From NCBI GenBank assembly GCA_024123955.1, contig CP099652.1:620001-684000 (forward strand): DNA of 64,000 bases, given 5' to 3'. The stretch is from Oxalobacteraceae bacterium OTU3CINTB1. Lineage in GTDB: Bacteria; Pseudomonadota; Gammaproteobacteria; Burkholderiales; Burkholderiaceae_D. The notes under the pieces are model-generated. The model saw only the letters and a program-made list of their open reading frames with translations. It searched no databases and had not been told where the DNA came from. Both the position numbers and the translations under genes were made by a program. This document shows positions 47,689-56,826 of the stretch, in pieces (within the stretch, counting starts at the first letter, position 1; each line of letters opens with the position of its first letter).

Positions 47689-48957
47689 ATGACCGGAACA
47701 GAAATTCTTTACGGTTTGAGAGATTCTCAACTCGTGCACATTGACGATGTAGCCAGTGGGCTAGCATGTTCTTGCTATTGTGCGGAGTGTAAAAGGCCGT
47801 TGATAGCAAAAAAGGGCTCCGTTCTTCGGCATCATTTCGCTCACGGCACCGACGACCCCAATTGTAATCCGGCACCTGAGTCCCTCATTCACCGTTACGC
47901 TAAACAGCAATTATCGACATTGGCCACCCTTGTACTGCCTGGCTTCACAGTGAACGCCAAGCATGAGTCTAACGATGGCCAGGTACATCAGCTGTCACGC
48001 CGCCATCACCCGTCTTTTCGGTTGGAGGTGGTCAGCGCGCAGGTTGAAGCTGAAGTCGCTGGATACGACGAAACCAAGGTTGTGCCCGATGTTCTTCTTG
48101 AGACCAATGTGGGGCGCGTCGCGCTTGAGGTCTTCTTCAGGCACCAGGTACCAGCTGAGAAGATATGGAAGTACGCTAAAAAGCTGCATATGTCTGCTGT
48201 TGAGATATGCCTCACTGATGTCGCGGTCGATGCCTCCAGCGCTGCTATTGAAATGGCCATGGCAGATTTAAGTCGATGGCGTTGGCTACACAATCAACAT
48301 TCGAGGGGCCTCGAAGTGCAGATGGTCCGTCTACTTTCGATGTCGACCCGAATTTTTGTCCCACAGCCGGCCATCGCAACCCCGAAGCTCCGGATGAGCA
48401 CGGTGCCCTCGACAAAGCTCAAGCAGGCGGCGAACTTGCGGGGCAAGCTACAAGCGCTGATTGTCAGGATGGCGGCGGTGACCCCAGCGAAAAAGATTGA
48501 ACTCGTTCGCGGCCTTGATACAACCATGCGTATCGCACTTCATTGTCATTATCTTGGCGTGAGCCCGTTACAGCTCCCTCTTAATTTGATGCAGAGTGTC
48601 GAAAAGGGAGGCGCCTTGGGCTCCCATCCAGTAATTTGGCAGACAGGAATATTTGCGAAGTTTTGCATGAGCGGCGGCGAGTTCGCCGCACAAGACGTTG
48701 AGGTGTGGGTTCGTAATTGTATTGACGACAAGGCCTTATTGACCCCGGAAAGTGTCACCCAATCCACGAACGGATTTAGCCCTGTTGCCGAAGGTGCGTA
48801 TCATTTTCTGAGGAACCTGGCAGCGCAAGGTCTGCTGCGAGGGATTCGTGGTCTACACCCGTGGAGTTCGCGTTTCGCGCCTGTTGCGCCCACCAAAGAA
48901 CAGGTGCGCCTGTTGCTAAAGGCACAGCCTCCTGCAGTAAATCGGCTGCTTATTTGA
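47689..48957 (+). CDS. CoiA-like protein (zinc-binding N-terminus and nuclease-like core)
   Basis: About 422 aa from ATG 47689. The N-terminal motif CYCAECKRPLIAKKGSVLRHH followed by FAH, then LIHRYAKQQL, is the CoiA-type zinc and lead-in region. VVPDVLLETN followed by VALEVFFRHQVPAEKI fits the PD-(D/E)XK-like core of that family. The C-terminal ~200 residues are a helical domain of unknown role. CoiA-like proteins occur in competence and in defence islands. It lies 153 bases after the kinase pair and may be its own unit. An ATG at 47662 is possible. Confidence 0.68.
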   Translation: MTGTEILYGLRDSQLVHIDDVASGLACSCYCAECKRPLIAKKGSVLRHHFAHGTDDPNCNPAPESLIHRYAKQQLSTLATLVLPGFTVNAKHESNDGQVHQLSRRHHPSFRLEVVSAQVEAEVAGYDETKVVPDVLLETNVGRVALEVFFRHQVPAEKIWKYAKKLHMSAVEICLTDVAVDASSAAIEMAMADLSRWRWLHNQHSRGLEVQMVRLLSMSTRIFVPQPAIATPKLRMSTVPSTKLKQAANLRGKLQALIVRMAAVTPAKKIELVRGLDTTMRIALHCHYLGVSPLQLPLNLMQSVEKGGALGSHPVIWQTGIFAKFCMSGGEFAAQDVEVWVRNCIDDKALLTPESVTQSTNGFSPVAEGAYHFLRNLAAQGLLRGIRGLHPWSSRFAPVAPTKEQVRLLLKAQPPAVNRLLI

Positions 48958-49318
48958 CCTCCGGTGTTGCGGTATTCGGCGAAGGCCATTTCAACACCTT
49001 TGCGGCCTCGCGAATCACCCACTCGGCTTCGTCGTCGCTGACCCATCTGGCCTCGATTAGGCGCACGAGATACTGGTCGAGAATGCCGGCCTCCGGCATG
49101 TCCCTGCGCTTTCCAGCTTTAGTTTGAATGCAGGCGGTCGCGAATTGGTCGACCAGTCCCACGCAATACCTCCATCGTTCATAAAGTTCAGGAGGCGTGC
49201 AGCCTGGTTGGTAGTAGCGGCCATCAAATTCGACCGCCAGGTATTTCTTCTGAGCGCCTGGAACAGCACCCAGATACTTTGGCCGCGGAAAATTGTCGGG
49301 AATTTCCAAGTTGTCCAT
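48950..49318 (-). CDS. Hypothetical protein, 122 aa
   Basis: A soluble, acidic-basic mixed protein beginning MDNLEIPDNFPRPKYLG, with QKKYLAVEFDGRYYQPG and a C-terminal helical region (WVSDDEAEWVIREAAKVLKW). No known family. It is convergent with, and overlaps by 8 bases, the CoiA-like gene. Reasonable coding potential but no functional clue. Confidence 0.55.
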   Translation of the reverse strand: MDNLEIPDNFPRPKYLGAVPGAQKKYLAVEFDGRYYQPGCTPPELYERWRYCVGLVDQFATACIQTKAGKRRDMPEAGILDQYLVRLIEARWVSDDEAEWVIREAAKVLKWPSPNTATPEVK

Positions 49319-49557
49319 TTTCCGCTCTCAGCATCGGATGGTCAGTTAATTCGATAGGGTGAACTTGAATTTGAATTGTCAGCGCGATGCATTTCGTCTG
49401 GAAGAGCCTTCTTCCGATTTGACAGTTGCTTGTTCAGTTAGTTCAAAGTCCGGAAGTCAACACGCGACGCCTCTAGGGAGCTCGAATGCTCGCGGTAGGC
49501 GAAACCCAGAAACAGGAAGAGCCGGTTTTTAAAGCCGGCACTGTTAATAGGAAACAC

Positions 49558-49785
49558 TTATTCGTCGGTCGCAGTTACCAGTAATTTCCATGTGTGCGGC
49601 TTCTTGTCGCAATTGGAGCAGGGTGGGAGGTGACCGCATTCTCTGTTGATTACGTCTTCGTAGCCGCACGATTGGCATTTGTAAATCCCGGGACTTGACG
49701 GCTTCTCCCCGGGCTTTCGGGCTAAGCGGTATTTCTCATTCGTTTTCGACTCTCTAACTTTTTCTGCGTCATTGTAAAAGGCCAT
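49558..49785 (-). CDS. Small zinc-ribbon protein
   Basis: A 75-aa protein with two Cys pairs, YKCQSCGYEDVINRECG and LPPCSNCDKKPHTW, matching a zinc ribbon. The N-terminus (MAFYNDAEKVRESKTNEKYR) is charged. Such small ribbon proteins are scattered through mobile islands with no assigned role. The 240 bases downstream show no gene. Confidence 0.65.
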   Translation of the reverse strand: MAFYNDAEKVRESKTNEKYRLARKPGEKPSSPGIYKCQSCGYEDVINRECGHLPPCSNCDKKPHTWKLLVTATDE

Positions 49786-50209
49786 TTTTGCTTTCTATGC
49801 AACAAAAGTTGATGCTAGGAACGATTTCCTGGCGGACTCTACATTGGGACAGATATCAAAATTTCAAGTGATGGAGGGCAATCGTTGGACGTGCACCTGA
49901 GGTCCTGCGACGCGAACATTTCCTGGTTTGTGAGTGTGGCGGGCCGTGAAGACCACTCACCAAGTTTTCATAGGAATGCTGTTATCCTGATAATTTTGTA
50001 CGAATTCTCTCGCGCGCGAGTGATTTGTGAGCTGTACAAAAACCCAGCTTATTTTGGCGGCCGGGTGGTATTCGTTTAAAACCGGAGTATGATACTGATG
50101 AGTTAGCACTCTGCAGTTGAGAGTGCCAATTTATTGTAAAAATGCAACCTTGCGCCAGGCTGTGCAACATCGCAGCGGCGAGTTTCGGCTCTTAATTAAG
50201 GATTTTCAA
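49786..50209 (+). other. Upstream region of type II CBASS operon, no gene seen
   Basis: About 420 bases with no supported gene; frames crossing it are short and featureless. It should hold the CBASS promoter, but I could not choose a convincing -35/-10 pair. AAGGA at about 50,200 is the ribosome site for the next gene. Confidence 0.5.
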
Positions 50210-51217
50210 ATGCCCGCGGTCCAAAAACACTTCGACGATTTTCATTCCAAAATCAAACTCGACGACGATGACGAAAAAGCAAAATTGCGCGACAAGCGTG
50301 ATACTATTTTGAGAGCTCTCGACGCGAATTTGCCCGAAGACGTTCCGAAGTACGATAACTTCCATCAAGGCAGCTATTCCATGCACACCGGCGTGGTCCC
50401 CTTGGATGGGAACTACGATATTGACGTTGGTCTCATCTTTGATTGCAAAAAAGACAAATATCCTGACCCCGTCGCTCTCAAAAAAATAATTCGCGATGCC
50501 CTGGATACTCATGGCCGTAATGTAAACATCCGCCGTCCATGTGTGACGGTGAACTACATGCGGGGCGACGTGATTTCGTATCACGTTGACCTGGCGGTCT
50601 ATACGAAGCGTGACGACGAGTTTCTCGACCTTGCCAAAGGCAAAGAAAATTCAGAGACAAACAAGCGTGTCTGGGAAACGTCAGACCCCAAGCAACTCAC
50701 GAAGATAATCTGCACCGCATTTTCGGAAACTAACGAACTCGCCCAATACCGTCGCTGCATCCGGTACCTCAAGCGGTGGCGTCAAGTGCAGTTTGCGTCT
50801 GGCGCTCCGCTGAGCATTGCGCTCACCGTTGCAGCGCAAAAGTGGTTCAAACCCCACTTTGAGACGTCAGGGAAGGCTGGCGACCTTCAAGCGATGCTCA
50901 ACTGGGTGAATGCAATTCTTGCCCAGTTTCAGTGGACTAGCACCGACGGCAGTTTTTATCAGCGGCTTGCAGTCACGCTCCCGGTCACCCCTTACTGTGA
51001 CTTGATGGAATGGATGACTGAGGGGCAGATGAGTACGGTTAAATCCAAGTTCGAGGTACTTCGCGACGCTCTCAAGGATGCCTACGACGAGGAATTGCCA
51101 GAGGACGCATGTAAAGTGCTGAAGAAGCAGTTTGGGGACGACTTCGTTGTCCCAGAAAAGGCGGCCACTGCCCGCAAGGTAGGGGCGCCGGTCATTGGCA
51201 CGGGTAACTCCGCCTGA
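50210..51217 (+). CDS. CD-NTase of type II CBASS
   Basis: A 335-aa cyclic-nucleotide synthase. ATG at 50210 is chosen since AAGGA lies 6 bases upstream and the family starts here (MPAVQKHFDDFHSKIKLDDD). Active-site motifs: FHQGSYSMHTGVV, NYDIDVGLIFD, and Asp in YHVDLAVYTKR, with QYRRCIRYLKRWR later. The C-terminal tail ends APVIGTGNSA, suitable for conjugation by Cap2, which couples CD-NTase tails to a target. The stop overlaps the cap2 start by one base. Confidence 0.9.
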   Translation: MPAVQKHFDDFHSKIKLDDDDEKAKLRDKRDTILRALDANLPEDVPKYDNFHQGSYSMHTGVVPLDGNYDIDVGLIFDCKKDKYPDPVALKKIIRDALDTHGRNVNIRRPCVTVNYMRGDVISYHVDLAVYTKRDDEFLDLAKGKENSETNKRVWETSDPKQLTKIICTAFSETNELAQYRRCIRYLKRWRQVQFASGAPLSIALTVAAQKWFKPHFETSGKAGDLQAMLNWVNAILAQFQWTSTDGSFYQRLAVTLPVTPYCDLMEWMTEGQMSTVKSKFEVLRDALKDAYDEELPEDACKVLKKQFGDDFVVPEKAATARKVGAPVIGTGNSA

Positions 51218-52926
51218 TGAGCGCTGGTAACGCCAGCGAGGATGTGGTGAATGCCTGCCTCGAGGCGGTCCGTCAGGCCGGTGTCGACCGTGGCCTCCAG
51301 CTTGAAGTCCTGGAGACCACGGCGGAACATCGCATTAACGTAGTCGTTCAGGGCGCGTCCCAGCGCTGGAACCTAGTAATCGAATGCCTTAGCGCTTCGC
51401 TTACGCGACTGCCTTATGTGAGATTGAAGCCCACCGGTCGGCTCCACCCGCACGTGGGCTACTACGGAAGTGTCTGCGTTAGCGACCACCAGGGCCTGTC
51501 CCTCGACCCGGACCGCAACGTGGAAATCGTCGCTTATACATTTCTTGCCGCCTTCGACTTGCTCGAAAAGTGGGATGCAGACAAGGCAGAGGGCGCAGCG
51601 GAGTTCTTCAATGAAGTGGAGGGCTACTGGAATGCTATGCCAGGTTCGATTCGCGCATCGAGCGCCTTCGATGCAGATGGACGTGACCGCCTTGTCACGA
51701 CGTATCTTAAATTCAAGGACAAGGCGCCCCAGCGGTTTTTCACCGAGCGCGATGTCCCGCCACATAAAACGTTCGATGTAAAGGGGGCGGCTTCCCAGAA
51801 CGCGCTGTACATCCATTTGGATACGTTGCCTGCGCCTCCGGTGTTTCCCGAAACGCTTACCGCTGACTACGTAGCGTCAATTCGCGACAGTATGTCGGAA
51901 AGCCAGCTTGTGCTCTGGGGGCGGTTGGTTCGACCATCCTTGAACAAGAATCATCCGAAGCAAGCGGTGCTTCTCGTGTCCATTCCGCGCCAGGCCGGCG
52001 GTGTATCTGTGGTCGGCTTCGAATTTCGGACACGAAACGGCGACATCGACCTCAAGGAGCCCGTGACGCCACTAACGACGCGACGCCTTACCCCAGCGTA
52101 TATGCGGGAACGGGGCGGCGCATCCGCGGCTATGTACTCAAAACATGTTGTCGTCATCGGGTGCGGCGCCATTGGCGCGGTGGTCGCTGACGCACTCGCA
52201 GCGACCGGGGTGGGTCGGCTCACACTTGTCGATAGCGATGATTTCTCTGAGGACAACGTGTTTCGCTACATCCTGGACCCGTTTTGGATTGATTCGTCGA
52301 AGGTCTTCGGCCTGAAGTATCAGCTCGAGACACATTACCCTGGAATCAAAGTCATTGCGCGAGCCACCAGCGGACAGGAGTGGCTTCGTAGGGCAAATCT
52401 GGATGAAGTTGATGCAGTCGTTTTTGCGCTCGGGTTGCCGACGCTTGAGCAGAGCTTTGCACGCGCACTGCGTATGTCAAAAAGGCAGTTACCGATGCTC
52501 TTTACGTGGTTGGAACCCCTTGACCTCGGCGGGCACTCTGTGCTGACCTGGACGCAAGGTGAAGGCTGCCTCGACTGCCTCTATCGAGACGACGAAGGTG
52601 AATCGAGCCTGCAGTCCCGCATCGCATTTCTCGCCCCCAATCAGTCGGTGTCGAAGACGATTACGGGGTGCGGAGGCAACTTCGTACCGTACGGCGCACT
52701 GCAGTCCCGGCGTACGGCGCTGATGGCCGCAGAACATATCCTGTCGGCGCTGTCGGGAAAAACCGGGCCGTCGTACCACTACTGGGCTGGCGAAGGAAAC
52801 GCGGCAGCCGAACACAATTTAAAAACGACACCGTGGTGGAATGAGGCGCGGTCGAAGATGCCGAGCGAAGAACAATCGAAGCGTGCATTCGGTCGCCCCT
52901 GTAAGAAGTGCAAGACGGACAAATGA
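51217..52926 (+). CDS. cap2: CBASS Cap2, E2-E1 ubiquitin-transfer-like enzyme
   Basis: A 569-aa fusion. The N-terminal E2-like domain has LHPHVGYYGSVCVSDHQGLS with a candidate catalytic Cys. The C-terminal E1/ThiF domain has the nucleotide loop VVVIGCGAIGAVVADAL, the acidic VDSDDFSEDNVFRY, and the second Cys in GEGCLDCLYRDDEG. A C-terminal CxxC (RPCKKCKTDK) follows. Cap2 links the CD-NTase C-terminus to other molecules, priming signal synthesis. Overlaps cap3 by 4 bases (ATGA). Confidence 0.9.
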   Translation: MSAGNASEDVVNACLEAVRQAGVDRGLQLEVLETTAEHRINVVVQGASQRWNLVIECLSASLTRLPYVRLKPTGRLHPHVGYYGSVCVSDHQGLSLDPDRNVEIVAYTFLAAFDLLEKWDADKAEGAAEFFNEVEGYWNAMPGSIRASSAFDADGRDRLVTTYLKFKDKAPQRFFTERDVPPHKTFDVKGAASQNALYIHLDTLPAPPVFPETLTADYVASIRDSMSESQLVLWGRLVRPSLNKNHPKQAVLLVSIPRQAGGVSVVGFEFRTRNGDIDLKEPVTPLTTRRLTPAYMRERGGASAAMYSKHVVVIGCGAIGAVVADALAATGVGRLTLVDSDDFSEDNVFRYILDPFWIDSSKVFGLKYQLETHYPGIKVIARATSGQEWLRRANLDEVDAVVFALGLPTLEQSFARALRMSKRQLPMLFTWLEPLDLGGHSVLTWTQGEGCLDCLYRDDEGESSLQSRIAFLAPNQSVSKTITGCGGNFVPYGALQSRRTALMAAEHILSALSGKTGPSYHYWAGEGNAAAEHNLKTTPWWNEARSKMPSEEQSKRAFGRPCKKCKTDK

Positions 52927-53405
52927 AATTGGTCTACCGTGTTTCGAGCAATCGGCGCCTTATCATCGTGGAAGCAGCCGTCCAGCAGATGCTGGCGTTT
53001 CGCCAGCGCTCTTGGTGGCAGACAGAGGCCGGCGGCGTCCTTCTTGGACGGCACCTGCTCGATACTGACGATGTGGTCGTTGATGAAGTCACGACGCCGC
53101 AGAACGCGGATAGGCGCGGCCGGTTTAGCTTTTTTCGCTCGAAGAAGCACAGCGCAATCGCCCAGAGTCGCTGGTCCGAAGAAGAAAGCACGCTCGCTTA
53201 TCTGGGCCTCTGGCACACCCATCCAGAGGCAGTCCCAAATCCGAGTGGGGTTGACCGCCAAGACTGGAAGAAGGCTTTGTCGTCGGACACCTTCCACGGT
53301 GACCAACTGTTTTTCCCTATAGTTGGCATTGAACGAATCCGCGTTTGGTCGATGACCTGTGACGGGGCATTTTACGAATTGACCGAGGAGAAAAAGAATG
53401 ACTAG
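52923..53405 (+). CDS. cap3: CBASS Cap3, JAB/JAMM deconjugating protease
   Basis: A 160-aa JAMM metalloprotease. Glu in WQTEAGGVLLGRH and the metal site LGLWHTHPEAVPNPSGVDRQ with D in the following DW give the E, HxH...S..D pattern. Cap3 removes the CD-NTase from conjugates. I use the ATG at 52923, which overlaps the cap2 stop; a frame start 15 bases upstream is less likely. Confidence 0.89.
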   Translation: MKLVYRVSSNRRLIIVEAAVQQMLAFRQRSWWQTEAGGVLLGRHLLDTDDVVVDEVTTPQNADRRGRFSFFRSKKHSAIAQSRWSEEESTLAYLGLWHTHPEAVPNPSGVDRQDWKKALSSDTFHGDQLFFPIVGIERIRVWSMTCDGAFYELTEEKKND

Positions 53406-54519
53406 GACCCAAGCACGGGCTACTATCCCAACAGAAACCAAGAACACGTTGTGGATTGCCGCAGCGGGGCGCTGCCAATTCCGCGGCTGTAATAAGCCAG
53501 TCTCGCGGGATTTCCTTACCAAAAAAAGACTAAAAGTGGGCGAGAATGCACACATCATTGCCGACAGCCCCGATGGCGCTCGTGGCCTTTCAGGTCTTTC
53601 GGAAAAGCTGGCTGCCGACGGCAGTAATTTGATGCTTGCGTGTTTTGACTGCCATGCCCGTATCGACGAGCATGGCAAGAGCAGTGAGTACACGGCGGAA
53701 CAGCTATACGCAATGAAGCGTGAGCATGAAGAGCGCATCGAGCGAATCTATAGCGCGACCGGAATGATGGAGAGTTTGCCTATTTTGATGGCGTTCCCCA
53801 TTGGTTCTCACGTGCCCATTGTGGACATCGCTCAAATCAATTATGCGATGCTGGAAAACAGTCGTTACACGCGCTCGCCAAAGGCACCGCACATTCACAT
53901 CGACAAAGCCGATTTTGACGTGTTAGACAACGTCGAGGATTTTTGGCAGCGTGCGGAAGCCGCGCTGCAAAACATTTACGAACAACGTATCCGCCCACAA
54001 CTAGTTGATAGAAATGGGCCCACACACCTGACGCTTGCGGGATTTGCGCCGATACCGATGCTCATGAAGTTGGGCGCTCTTTTGGGCGACAAGACCGAGG
54101 CATCGGTCCTCGATTTGCCTAGTGAGCGATGGCTCTGGGATGTTAGGCCGGAGTGCGCGGCCCCGAAATATAAGTTCGATGTTCCCAACCAGCTACCGCG
54201 AGAGGTTGCGGTCGTGGTCAATATTTCTGGCCTCGCGTCGACGCCTAACCAGCAGATGCCGGTCGTCGAATTTCGTGCCGAGGAACCCAATCGCGGCATC
54301 ATTCGAACCGAAGCGCACGTGCTTGAGTTCCGCCGGCAGTTCAACGCGTTTTTAAATGCTCTCAACGCCGCTGGGGTGCGAGTGCTGCACATCTTCCCGG
54401 CCACTCCGTTGAGCGCCAGTGTCGAGATTGGACGCATGCTGCTACCAAAGATTTTTGAGGAGGTGCATGCGTGGGAGTGGCAGGCGCCAAATTGGAAGAA
54501 AGCGTTGCGATTGAAGTAA
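53398..54519 (+). CDS. cap5: CBASS effector Cap5, HNH nuclease fused to SAVED domain
   Basis: A 373-aa protein. The N-terminal HNH domain has GRCQFRGCNKPVSRD, ENAHIIADSPDGARGLSGL and NLMLACFDCHARIDEHGK. The C-terminal SAVED domain has THLTLAGFAPIPMLMKLGAL, and near the end AGVRVLHIFPATPLSASVEI and GRMLLPKI. When the cyclic nucleotide binds SAVED, the HNH domain degrades DNA and kills the infected cell. It overlaps cap3 by 8 bases, completing a full four-gene operon. Confidence 0.9.
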   Translation: MTRTQARATIPTETKNTLWIAAAGRCQFRGCNKPVSRDFLTKKRLKVGENAHIIADSPDGARGLSGLSEKLAADGSNLMLACFDCHARIDEHGKSSEYTAEQLYAMKREHEERIERIYSATGMMESLPILMAFPIGSHVPIVDIAQINYAMLENSRYTRSPKAPHIHIDKADFDVLDNVEDFWQRAEAALQNIYEQRIRPQLVDRNGPTHLTLAGFAPIPMLMKLGALLGDKTEASVLDLPSERWLWDVRPECAAPKYKFDVPNQLPREVAVVVNISGLASTPNQQMPVVEFRAEEPNRGIIRTEAHVLEFRRQFNAFLNALNAAGVRVLHIFPATPLSASVEIGRMLLPKIFEEVHAWEWQAPNWKKALRLK

Positions 54520-54677
54520 GTGCAGAAGTAAATTTTTTGGTCAGAAACTTCACGGTACTTCATTCAAGGCACTCATTCGAGCGATTAGATTCCTCTGGCG
54601 AGAAGAAGCCCAACAGGGAAAGTCACGGTGCGGAGCGGGGCGGGATGCACGCGATTAAAGCATCGACAGAGTCCACC

Positions 54678-55214
54678 TTAAATGTGGCGGGAATTTACTT
54701 TTCTGGGGGCGTCCTCAGCAAAGCCAATCGCTGTGCGCATCACCTCTCCTACACGACCGGCTCGCAACGCATCCACAGGTGTAGTGCCTAGCGGTGTCCA
54801 AGCTTGGTAGAAAAACGTGAACTGAGAAACTGGTCCAATTTCGGAAAGGACGTTGACAACGCGCTCAATATCCGCACGGTCAAGGCCTGGTTCTGCGTAG
54901 AAGGCCGGATAGTAAGATTCGCCGTTTGGCGCCATTAGTGCAAACACGCGACCGTGATGAAGTGCGCCGTTTAGCCAATCAACATCTACGCCAACAGCGT
55001 GGCAAAATTCGTCGGCAGTGAGCAACTCCTTGCTCTCAAGTCGGCGTTGGAACCGCGCCGACGCCTCACGGTAGGTATCCGCGAGTGAAGCATCGCCAGC
55101 TTCGATGGACTCTGGCGTTATCGCTACTGGCCTGGCAAGGTGTGTTTGCGCAAGTACGCGCTCGACAGCCAAGTCCTCCATCGCCGCGCGAGCAATTTCC
55201 TCGTCAGTTAGCAT
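54678..55214 (-). CDS. Xre/MbcA/ParS-like antitoxin domain protein
   Basis: About 178 aa from the ATG at 55214 (MLTDEEIARAAMEDLA). The C-terminal region (WTPLGTTPVDALRAGRVGEV followed by MRTA) resembles the toxin-binding end of Xre/MbcA/ParS antitoxins. The middle has ELLTADEFCHAVGVDVDWLN, an HTH-like part. No RES or similar toxin gene is seen downstream. The longer frame from 55301 has an atypical leader. Confidence 0.6.
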   Translation of the reverse strand: MLTDEEIARAAMEDLAVERVLAQTHLARPVAITPESIEAGDASLADTYREASARFQRRLESKELLTADEFCHAVGVDVDWLNGALHHGRVFALMAPNGESYYPAFYAEPGLDRADIERVVNVLSEIGPVSQFTFFYQAWTPLGTTPVDALRAGRVGEVMRTAIGFAEDAPRKVNSRHI

Positions 55215-55317
55215 GTCACGTTCCCGTCCCGTCAGCCCAGCCGTCTGATTGAGCGTGTAGATGTTGTCACATTTGGAGCGCCGGCAATACCTTGGCAGCA
55301 CCAGTCATGCTCCGGCC

Positions 55318-55653
55318 TTAACAAGCCTTAGCGCTTAGGTGCTTGTTCCATAGCTCGCTGCTGACATTGACGAAGTCGCGTATGTCGTTGATGGCACGCC
55401 ACCTGTTCCACGTATACTCGGCATCGCTGTTGTGACCAGGGCGGCCTCGGAGATTGTAGACACGTCCGCTCGATGTCATGGCTCGCATTGTTTTGATATC
55501 AAAATTCTCTACGCACGAACTTACCCGGCCTTCACTATTTTCGATTGCCCGGCCTACGAGATGACGCTCGCCCCCAGGAAGCTCAAATATCGACCACGAT
55601 TCTAGTGTCAGTTCTGGTTGTTCAGTAATGGCGGCCGTTGTCCAAATAGGCAT
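55318..55653 (-). CDS. Hypothetical protein upstream of ParS-like gene
   Basis: A 111-aa beta-rich protein: MPIWTTAAITEQPELTLESW, then GERHLVGRAIENSEGRVSS, SSGRVYNLRGRPGHNSD. I have no named family for it. It lies 104 bases before the ParS-like gene on the same strand, so it may be its partner. AGGAGG lies a few bases before the ATG (minus strand). Confidence 0.55.
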   Translation of the reverse strand: MPIWTTAAITEQPELTLESWSIFELPGGERHLVGRAIENSEGRVSSCVENFDIKTMRAMTSSGRVYNLRGRPGHNSDAEYTWNRWRAINDIRDFVNVSSELWNKHLSAKAC

Positions 55654-56180
55654 CTAGTCCTCCTGTGTAGTAAGTGTCCTGAAATGCGCGGTTCGCGAAC
55701 GCCTGGGCCAACGGGAGCCGTAAACGTCCAATTCGCTCGCCGTCTTGCAAAGAATTCGTTGCGATTTTGCCCTCCTGTCGAAGCCGTTGGCCAGTGTTTC
55801 TTATGTTGAACTCGGTTGCAGTCGGCTCACAAATTCGTCGTGAAAGATTGTGTTCAGGTCAGATTGCGTGTCCTCAGCAGAACACATATATCGGACTGTT
55901 TTCTGCACACGAAGTTCGGAGGAGGCGAGGAACCAAGCGAGCTTTTTTACTCGCGAAAAGCCGTATAGCTCGTGGGGTTGATTGCGCTCATCTTCCCGAT
56001 GCCCTCGCTATTGGCAAGTCATACTTCGGCATTCGCTGCTACCGGAAATTCTGCGCGGTCTGACTACCCCTGCGTTTCGGTTCGACTTTGGTTTCGACCG
56101 AAGCACGTTTGCGAAGTAGACAGCAAGCGTACTAGTGTGTCGCTACACGCTAAATCGCAAACATCTGCTCGGCAACCACA
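55654..56180. other. Gene-poor stretch, nothing recognised
   Basis: About 525 bases between divergent genes. Frames of 60-98 codons occur but none has a ribosome site plus protein-like composition. No repeats or strong hairpins noticed. It probably holds the promoters for 55653 (minus) and 56181 (plus). Confidence 0.5.
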
Positions 56181-56774
56181 ATGAAAATCGAATCTCAGCA
56201 ATCTCGCGTGTCCATGCTACAAGCCGAGCTCGCCGGGCTAACAGCACACATACGCCTCCCGCGGCTGGCTGCAAAGCTCGTGGAGGAACGTCGAAAGAGC
56301 CACTGGTTCGACGCCGAGGAAAAAATTGGTGACCTCCAACGGAATATGCGCACGCTGAGAGCTGCTCTCGTCGGTCTTCTCGCGGCTCTCTTCGTCTTCT
56401 GGGCCGGCGTTTTGTTGTCTGTGTTCGAATCTCCGTGTGCGTCTCAATCCTTGGAGTATGCCCTGGTTCTTGTGGCAGCTTGTGGCATCGCCATCGTCTG
56501 CTATCGGCTGCGGTGTATACGGTTTGACGTTTGGCTCAGGACGAACGCGGCACATTCCGGCGTGGCGTGCGAGTTGCTCGGTCTGGCACACTCAACTCCA
56601 GTCGTTAGACGTTATATTCAAATTGCTGCAGAGCTTTTTCACGAGCCTCGAGGATTGGATGTGCTCGTGGCCCGGCGGCTTCAGGAGCATGAGCGAAATT
56701 GTGGGGAAGTCCGTGCATGCAATGAGCGGGCTGCTGTGCTTGAATTTCAACGCTTAGGTTGGGGTGAAGACTAG
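56181..56774 (+). CDS. Membrane protein with two TM helices, unknown
   Basis: A 197-aa protein. After a helical N-terminal region (QSRVSMLQAELAGLTAHIRL) come two hydrophobic segments: LRAALVGLLAALFVFWAGVL and YALVLVAACGIAIVCY. The C-terminal ~80 residues are helical and soluble. No catalytic motif visible. It overlaps the next gene if that begins at GTG 56764, suggesting a two-gene unit. Confidence 0.58.
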   Translation: MKIESQQSRVSMLQAELAGLTAHIRLPRLAAKLVEERRKSHWFDAEEKIGDLQRNMRTLRAALVGLLAALFVFWAGVLLSVFESPCASQSLEYALVLVAACGIAIVCYRLRCIRFDVWLRTNAAHSGVACELLGLAHSTPVVRRYIQIAAELFHEPRGLDVLVARRLQEHERNCGEVRACNERAAVLEFQRLGWGED

Positions 56775-56826
56775 TGAGCAGCTAATACGGGGTAGAATTC
56801 CAGACCGAAAAGATTGGAGTTTTGTT

